Of a stretch of 64,000 nt of DNA, positions 57,501 through 64,000 are shown piece after piece. A program made the translations under genes and the position numbers. Each line of letters opens with the position of its first letter. Position 1 is the stretch's first letter. The stretch comes from Elymus sibiricus. Its lineage: Eukaryota; Streptophyta; Magnoliopsida; Poales; Poaceae. The stretch lies in contig CM077664.1 in NCBI GenBank assembly GCA_039707655.1, positions 200,440,195 through 200,504,194 of the forward strand. Reading direction: 5' to 3'. The notes under the pieces are model-generated. The model did not search any database, had not been told where the DNA came from, and saw only the letters and a program-made list of their open reading frames with translations.

Positions 57501-58315
57501 GAGACGGCGTAGTCGAGGACGGCGAGCACGATGTACTAGGTGGAGCGGTGATCGGGGCACGGTGGCCGCGGGATCGAGCGGCAGCCGATCATGGCGGCGT
57601 TAGGTGAGGTGGGGGGAAAACGAGGGAGTGAGGGGGAAAGATCTCGGGCTGGCGAGGGTTGACGCGGCAGCGTTCTTATCCACCCTAGGGGTGGCCTGTA
57701 GCGACGCGGACGAGCAGGTGCGGCGGGGACGGCGACCGGCGACGACACGGTCGGGCGCGGGCGGGCGACCGAGCGAGGAGCAGTAGGAAGGAGAGGTGGG
57801 GCGCGGGCTGGGCTGCGGTTTGACTTAGGCCCAGCCGCGGTGGGCCTTTTTATTTTCTTTTCTTTTCTATTTCTGTTTTTCTTTTTAGCTTCTGTTTTCT
57901 ATTTTCTTTTAGCTCCAATTCAATTTTGTAAAATATGAATCCTGCCCAATTAAATACAGTGCAATTTATCCCACTGCCATAAAATGGTTTGGAGATAAAA
58001 GGATTCCATGTGCATTTTTAATAATTAAAAAGGGATTAAACAATGTTGTTTGGTACTGTTTTTGGATGATAGAGTCATCTAGTGATTTTTAGTGATGTTG
58101 TTTTTCTTAACATAATTAGTTATGGATTATTTGCTAATTAATGAACATTTTAGTTTCCAATTTGGAACAACTTTTATTTTCACTTTAAATTTGAATTTCA
58201 ATTTGAATTGCAATTTGAAATGAGATATGATGCAATGATGATCAAGCATTGTTCAACATGATGACTTGGCATTATCAAAATGTGATCACTGTAGCTAATA
58301 CATGGGGGTGTTACA
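54502..58315 (-). repeat. 3' LTR of the Tekay-type element (3.8 kb)
   Basis: Plus strand TGTGACGCCCTCTGC to ATGGGGGTGTTACA. The internal part 56820-57780 is GC-rich and mimics genes with overlapping ORFs. 58190-58222 holds short AATTTGAATTTCAATTTG palindromes. Confidence 0.85.
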
Positions 58316-58333
58316 ACTCTCCTCCTCTAAAAG
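58316..58333 (-). other. Polypurine tract
   Basis: Minus strand CTTTTAGAGGAGGAGAGT directly adjoins the LTR start TGTAACACC, the usual plus-strand primer of reverse transcription. Confidence 0.8.
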
Positions 58334-58351
58334 AAATTCTCGTCCCGAGAA

Positions 58352-61300
58352 TTAAGAGGTAGGCTGAAAGAGAGTGGAATACTCTTCACGAAGACGATCT
58401 TCGCGTTCCCATGTGGCCTCATCTTCAGAATGATTCGACCACTGAACTTTAAGGAACTTGATTGCCTTCTGACGGGTTCGACGTTCTGCTTGATCAAGAA
58501 TGCGGATCGGATACTCTTGATAAGAAAGATCCTCTTGCAGCTCAAGCATTTCATGATCCACTGCTCGGATAGGATCCTTGAAGCAGCGACGGAGTTGCGA
58601 TACATGGAAGACATCATGTACTTGAGAAAGGTTTGGCGGCAATTCCAATTGATATGCCACTTCTCCTCGTCTTGCGAGAATACGAAATGGGCCAATGTAG
58701 CGAGGAGCTAACTTGCCCTTGATCCCAAAACGGTGAGTGCCTTTCATCGGAGTGACGCGAAGGTATGCTTGTTCGCCAGGTTGATAGACCATTACTTGGT
58801 GTTTTCGATCATAGTTGCTCTTTTGACGAGACTGAGCAGCTTTTAAATGATCACGGACAATGCGGACTTGTTCTTCAGCTTGTTGAATAATGTCCGGTCC
58901 AACGAGTGACCGTTCCCCAGTTTCTGACCAATTCAGAGGGGTTCGACACTTACGTCCATAAAGAACTTCAAATGGTGCCATCTTCAAACTAGCCTGATAG
59001 CTATTGTTGTAAGAGAATTTGGCATACGGGAGAGATTCCTCCCATTTCTTACCGAATGAGATGACACAAGCTCGAAGCATATCTTCAAGCACTTGGTTGA
59101 CTCGTTCAACTTGTCCCTGGGACTGGGGGTGAAAAGCAGTGCCGAAGGACAGATGAGTTCCCATAGCTTCTTGGAAACTGTTCCAAAACCTTCAGGTAAA
59201 GAGGCTGCCACGATCTGAACTAATCTCCAACTAAATACCGTGAAGTGACACGATTCTGGAAACATATAAGTCTGCTAACTGACTAGCAATGATTGTCTCC
59301 TTGACTGGCAGAAAGTGAGCAACCTTTGAGAATCGGTCAATGACGACAAAGATAGTATCATGACCCTTCTGCGATCGGGGAAAACCAGTAATGAAATCCA
59401 TTTCGACTTTGTCCCATTTCCATTCAGGAATAGCAAGTGGTTGCAGAAGTCCAGTAGGCCTTCGATGTTCTGCCTTCATGCGACGGCAAACGTCACACTC
59501 AGCAACATAGCGAGCAATGTCTCGCTTCATATCAGGCCACCAATATCTCTGTCGAATGTCTTGGTACATCTTGGTGCTACCAGGATGAATTGAAAGAGGT
59601 GTATCATGAGCTTCCTTCATGACGCGCGGGGTCAGATCCAGATTGTCCTTTCTAGGAACCACTAATTGATTCTTGAAGAGCAAGGTGCCATCAGCATCAA
59701 TAGTGAAGAACGAGGGCTTTCCTCTTTTGAGATCACGTTTAATCTTCTCAACCTCAGAGTCAGCTTTCTGTATATGCTTGATGAGGTCCTGGAGATCTGG
59801 TTCAACAACCAGGGTATTGAGGTAACCCTGTGGGACAATGTGAAGGTTCAACTTACGAAGCTCTTCATAAAGAAGGGGTTGTGCTTGCTGAACCGTGAGG
59901 TTGTTGCAATAAGACTTGTGACTCAAGTCATCGGCCATTACATTAGCCTTGCCAGGGGTATAAGAGATATCCATGTCGTAGTCGGCTATTGTCTCGAGCC
60001 ATCTTTCTTGACGGAGGTTCAAATCTGGTTGAGTATACAGATACTTCAGACTTTGGTGGTCCGTGCATATCTCGCAATGATTACCGAGAAGGTAATGTCG
60101 CCACAGCTTCAGAGCATAGATAACTGCTGCTAACTCAAGATCATGTGTTGGATACTTATCTTCGTGGGGACGCAACTGACGAGAGCCATAAGCAATCACC
60201 TTACGCTCTTGCATTAGGACACAGCCTAATCCTTGACGGGATGTGTCGCAATATATCACAAAGTCCTTGCGAGAATCAGGGGGAGCTAGCACTGGGGCAG
60301 ATCTCAACTTATCTTTAAGTGTCTGAAAACTATCCTGGCATTTTTTCGTCCACTCAAACTTCTTGCCTTTGTGAAGCAAATCAGTTAGTGGCTTAGCAAT
60401 CTTGGAGAAGTTCTCACGAATCGGCGGCAATAGCTAGCAAGACCGAGAAAACTTCTGACTTGCTTGACATTCTTCGGGGGAGTCTAGTCAAGAATAGCCT
60501 GAACTCGTTCTGGGTTAACGGCAATGCCATCTTTGGAAATCACGTGACCAAGATAAGTCACCTCATATAACCAGAATTCACACTTGGAAAACTTGGCATA
60601 AAGCTGGTCTTCTCTAAGCTTCTCCAATACAAGCCGAAGATGTTCGGCGTGTTCTTCTTCATTCTTGGAAAATATAAGGATATCATCCAAATAAACCACG
60701 ACAAATTTGTCGAGGTAGTCCATGAAGATATAGTTCATCAATCGAGAGAAGGTTGCTGGAGCATTAGTTAATCCGAAGGACATGACGGTGTACTCGTATG
60801 ATCCATAACGAGTAACGAAAGCGGTCTTCGGAATATCCTCTTTTCGAACTCGTATCTGATGGTAACCCAACCTTAAGTCAAGTTTAGAGAACACAGAGGA
60901 TCCAGCAAGCTGATCATAAAGATCGTTGATCCGGGAAAGTGGATATTTGTTCTGGATTGTTGCTTGGTTGATAGGCCGATAGTCCTGGACTAGTCGGTTA
61001 GTCCCATCCTTCTTCTTAACAAAGAGAGAAGGTGCTCCCCAAGCAGAGGAACTTGGACGAATAAAACCCTTCTTAAGTGACTTGTCGATTTTCTCCTTAA
61101 GCTCAAGGAGTTCATGCGGCGGCATCTTGTATGGACGTTTAGCAATCGGGGTGGTGCCCGGTTTCAAGTCGATGACAAATTCAACGGCTCTAACAGGGGG
61201 TATTCCTGGAAGTTCTTCTGGAAAGACGTCCGGAAAATCGCGAACGACTGGAACGTTCTCAATTCCCTCAAGAGGTGAAGCGTTCAAAGCATTCAGAGCA

Positions 61301-61842
61301 TAAATCTGAGCTTCGGCATTCCGAGTAATTCGGGCGGTGTAGTTCACTATCTCGTCGGAGGGGTGAAGGAGTTGGACGACTTTGGTGGCACAATTGATTG
61401 AAGCGATGTGAGCTTTCAACCAATCCATCCCCAGAATGAGGTCTATGGTGGAAGACTTCAGAACAATGGGGGAGGCAAGGAATTCCAATCCTCCGATTTC
61501 GACGGTGATGTTAGGTGCGATCATGTCAGCATGACAATGGCCACTGGGAGTTTTAACGACTAATGGAGTATGCATCTTTTCATATTGTATGCCATGCATG
61601 AATGCAAATGCTCCAGAGACGAATGAATGTGATGCTCCTGAATCAAATAAAACAGAAGCAGGTACTGAGTTAACGAGAAGGGTGCCCATCACAGTTTCAG
61701 GTTGATCCTGAACTTCTTCAATATCGACATGGTAGGCCTGTCCACGTCCATAAGCAGCAGGCCCAGTATTATAGTTGCGGGTCTGGTTGTTGCCACGGCC
61801 ATTTCCACGGCCAGCATGAGGAAGTGCCAACTGATTCTGATT
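58352..61842 (-). pseudogene. pol: Tekay-type pol: protease, RT, RNase H, integrase, chromodomain
   Basis: Protease motif [10 protein letters not shown] near 61645; RT with [13 protein letters not shown] and YLDDILIFS; RNase H with [22 protein letters not shown]; integrase zinc finger [18 protein letters not shown] and CDVCRRMK; central catalytic DFITGFP; Glu in HPQSQGQVERVNQ; C-terminal GEVAYQLELP and chromodomain KFLKVQW with EATWEREDRL. Breaks: TAG at 60486-60484, a one-base deletion near 60419, TAG 59233-59231 and TGA 59194-59192. It is in the same frame as gag, separated by one TAG. Terminates TAA 58354-58352, 36 bp before the LTR. Confidence 0.9.
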
Positions 61843-62790
61843 CTAGCGGCAGTCCTTGGCAAGGTGACCTGGGCGGCGACACTTGAAGCATAGACCATCT
61901 TCAGGACGAAGAGGAGCAGCACGTGGTGGGGCAGCTTGAGCTCTCGGCTGCCTCGGTGGCGGAGGAGGCATACGAGGTGCAGCATAGGAAGGCCTCAGCG
62001 CCGGGGCAGTTGGACGATACATGTTGTTGGGGATCCGGATCTTACGCTTTTGTCCTGAGCTCAAAGATGAGCCAATGTCACGGTTGCGCTTGATTGAATC
62101 CCTATGTTCCATCTGAGCGGTCTCAACCTGGATAGCCTTATTCACCAGAGTGGCGAAGTCGGCAAAGTCATGAACAGCAAGTGCCAGCTTGAGGTCTCGG
62201 TGGAGTCCATCGCGGAATTTCTCCTGTCTGCGTGCATCTGTGGCAATGTCTTCTTCAGCATAGCGGGAAAGGTTAAGGAACTCCCGCTGATAAGCTTCGA
62301 CAGTCTTACTGCCCTGAGTGAGGTTGCGAAACTCCCTTTTCTTCTGGTCCATGATTCCCTGAGGAATGTAGCGGGCACGGAAAGCAGTCTGAAACTCAAC
62401 CCAAGTGATGATTGTCCCAACAGGTAGTGAATGCCTATGGGTGTCCCACCATTGAGCAGGAGGATCCTTCAAGAAGTAGGACGCAAAAGTGACAAGGTTG
62501 GCGGGGGCGACATTGGCAGACTCCATCTCGTAGGTGATGTCGCGAAGCCAGTCATCAGCATCCAGTGGCTGTTCAGAGTTGCGGAAAATAGTGGGGTTGA
62601 GACACACAAAGTCCTGCAGAGTTATTGGGACAGCTTGCTGATTCTGAGCATTCTGGTTCTGTTGTGGAAACTGAGCCATGATTCCAACCATTAACTGGCG
62701 GTTCAGCTCGAATTGCTGCATCATAGCTGCCATATAGTCTGGCGGGGGTGGATCGTTGGCACCATGGCCACGACCACCTAGTCTAACCAT
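61843..62790 (-). CDS. gag: Tekay-type gag with CCHC zinc knuckle (315 residues)
   Basis: ATG at 62790-62788, MVRLGGRGHGAND. A capsid-like core follows (DADDWLRDITYEME, AQWWDTHR, VEAYQREFLNLSRY, KFRDGLHRDLK), then a Pro/Arg-rich linker and CFKCRRPGHLAKDC at the C-terminus. It forms the particle and binds RNA. The reading is intact to a TAG at 61845-61843, which separates it from pol in the same frame. In related elements the two are fused, so this is either a mutation or a readthrough stop. Confidence 0.85.
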   Translation of the reverse strand: MVRLGGRGHGANDPPPPDYMAAMMQQFELNRQLMVGIMAQFPQQNQNAQNQQAVPITLQDFVCLNPTIFRNSEQPLDADDWLRDITYEMESANVAPANLVTFASYFLKDPPAQWWDTHRHSLPVGTIITWVEFQTAFRARYIPQGIMDQKKREFRNLTQGSKTVEAYQREFLNLSRYAEEDIATDARRQEKFRDGLHRDLKLALAVHDFADFATLVNKAIQVETAQMEHRDSIKRNRDIGSSLSSGQKRKIRIPNNMYRPTAPALRPSYAAPRMPPPPPRQPRAQAAPPRAAPLRPEDGLCFKCRRPGHLAKDCR

Positions 62791-63044
62791 CCTGCTAAAG
62801 ATTTAACAAGGGGTAGTTTAATAAAAACAACTGCAAGTGTTTAGAGACAAACATGATGTAACACGATAATGAACAAGTAGTGCAATAGATACATAACAGT
62901 AGTCAATTAAGACATACAGATCCATACACAGAGTCAATTACACGCGGACATCATAAGTTCGCAGAGTTAAACAGCTAGACATACTAGGCGGCACGCAGGC
63001 ACGCGGTGGAGGGATACAACAACGTGACATAGCGATATGCTACA
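62791..63044. other. Leader between the upstream ORF and gag
   Basis: No ORF in 62791-63044. AT-rich near gag. Confidence 0.5.
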
Positions 63045-63814
63045 TCAGCGTCGGAGAAAACCACTGAACCTAGGTAACTGCATGTGACGACGCCGGGCAC
63101 CCTCGAGGTGAGGATCCTGTGCTCCGTGGACACTCTGATGCAGAACCTGGTCCCGAACTGGAAGAAGAGGACCACGCGGAGGGGTAAAACCTCCAACAGC
63201 AGGCCAGTCAAGACCTGGTGGCACCTCCGTCCTGCGCGGGTAAAGACTGTACTTTGGGTGCATCCGTGCACTGACTGCTGGCAGCAACTGTGTCAGAGCG
63301 TCGTAAAGACAAGCACGAGTGGCGTGCAACTCGACAGCAAGAGCTCGAGCAGTGCGTTCCAGAGCCTGAGTGTACTGTACCAAAACCTGTGGGTCATAAC
63401 GACGCGACACGTAAGGCGTACACACAGCAGTGTAGTATCCAGTCTTATCCCCAACAGGAGCATACGGGATGTATCTGAAGGCAGTATGCTCCAGCGACTG
63501 TTGTGCTCTCCATGGAGACGGGCAATAGCAGTATAGGCAGCATCATGGACTGCCATGTCGACAGTCACTCCAACATCGTGAAAGGTGTGCAACTCAGTGA
63601 CGGAGACGTCCTGCCGATCAAAGATGCAAACCTCAGCATGGTACTGCTCCTGGTTGAACTCGAGGTAATCCTCGTAAACAGTGTACTCGGGATACCAGCG
63701 ATATCCCAGCCTGGTCAGAAGTTCGACCAAAATGGCCGGAAACCCAGTCGCATCAACAGCCATGGTCAGACGGACAAGCTGTCTTGCGGGACGCGGCGGG
63801 AACAAACGATCCAT
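63045..63814 (-). pseudogene. Extra ORF upstream of gag, unknown function, one frameshift
   Basis: Begins MDRLFPPRPARQLVRLTMAV at 63814; the frame switches near 63480-63500, after which VSRRYDPQVLVQYTQALERT and ARALAVELHATRACLYDALT continue to 63045. The second half is helical. There is no known domain. The position between 5' LTR and gag, same strand as gag, marks it as an element-encoded accessory ORF rather than a host gene. Both halves look coherent, so the frameshift is probably a decay event. Confidence 0.5.
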
Positions 63815-64000
63815 CTAAAACAGAGGAAATTCGAGATTGTCAAATGAGAATGTGAGAAACATATTATAACTTGGAAGGAAAGGTTAAACAGACCAATGGA
63901 AAAGAAAATGTGATTATCAGACTAATCAGATCAATGGGAAGGAATAAGTGCCGATAATCCAGCTCTCCGGGTGGACGTGATCACGAGAACCTAAAGCCAG
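63815..64000. other. 5' leader of the Tekay-type element
   Basis: Non-coding, AT-rich. PBS and 5' LTR expected further right. Confidence 0.4.

Larger units (their letters stand above)
54502..64000 (-). mobile_element. Tekay-type chromovirus (Gypsy), 3' LTR to upstream ORF
   Basis: Minus-strand order: upstream extra ORF (63814-63045), gag (62790-61843), pol with protease, RT, RNase H, integrase and chromodomain (61842-58352), PPT (58333-58316), 3' LTR (58315-54502). Long LTRs and a C-terminal chromodomain mark the Tekay/Del branch. It is inserted in the Athila-type LTR after ATAGT (54497-54501). The 5' LTR is outside the window. Pol is interrupted several times. Confidence 0.9.

Noticed and set aside
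56818..57786. Arg/Gly-rich ORFs on both strands
   Set aside because: Inside the Tekay LTR; GC-rich LTR sequence gives long chance ORFs.

Overview
This is nuclear DNA of a large-genome grass, most probably Triticeae (wheat, Aegilops or barley type). The evidence is nested Ty3/Gypsy retrotransposons of three lineages (Tat, Athila, Tekay chromovirus), a CACTA element with a CACTACAAAA terminus and long subterminal repeats, Stowaway and other MITEs, GA-rich satellites, and only scattered gene remnants with GT-AG introns. There are no bacterial operons, ribosome binding sites or CRISPR arrays. TE family names from outside the window are from memory and tentative; motifs, LTR boundaries and duplications were read in the sequence.

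Layout. 1-6336: 3' part of a Tat-lineage Gypsy element (+) with a broken RT-RNase H-integrase reading, an antisense B3-like ORF between integrase and the 3' LTR, and the LTR at 5489-6336, followed by a gag-leader-like piece to about 6830. 6831-10826: MITE, GA-rich degenerate satellite, AT-rich spacer, GC-rich exon-like block. 10827-24180: a CACTA element split by an Athila-lineage retrotransposon (11592-19876, minus) that has an extra truncated interior (19877-20602) behind its right LTR. 24239-25963: three-exon F-box/FBD gene (minus) broken by two frameshifts and a stop. 26249-26483: Stowaway MITE. 26959-27827: an intact-looking spliced gene of unknown function (+). 27828-35400: sparse gene debris, a minus-strand promoter/first exon near 30.5 kb, nested MITEs, a second copy of the 7.4-kb MITE, and repeats carrying a conserved 25-residue ORF start. 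35401-36250: 66-bp minisatellite. 36331-39730: tRNA-like SINE remnant, GA-rich satellites, LTR fragment, GC-rich exon-like block.

40565-49224 holds the most unusual structure: a + strand array of at least eight homologous exon-intron cassettes. Seven exons are phase-0, multiples of three and stop-free, and nearly all end in a PPSQ-type motif. A solo Tekay-type LTR (44180-47600, TSD TTATA) sits in one intron. A second, non-autonomous Athila-lineage element (49225-54501, minus) interrupts the array on the right, and its own 5' LTR was hit by a Tekay chromovirus (54502-64000, minus) whose 3' LTR, polypurine tract, pol, gag and upstream extra ORF are visible; its 5' LTR lies beyond the window.

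Relative order in the right third: exon-cassette amplification, then the solo-LTR and Athila-type insertions, then the Tekay insertion. Almost every TE coding region has stops or frameshifts. The only cleanly open candidates are the unknown two-exon gene, the cassette exons, the Athila protease ORF, the non-autonomous Athila ORF and Tekay gag.
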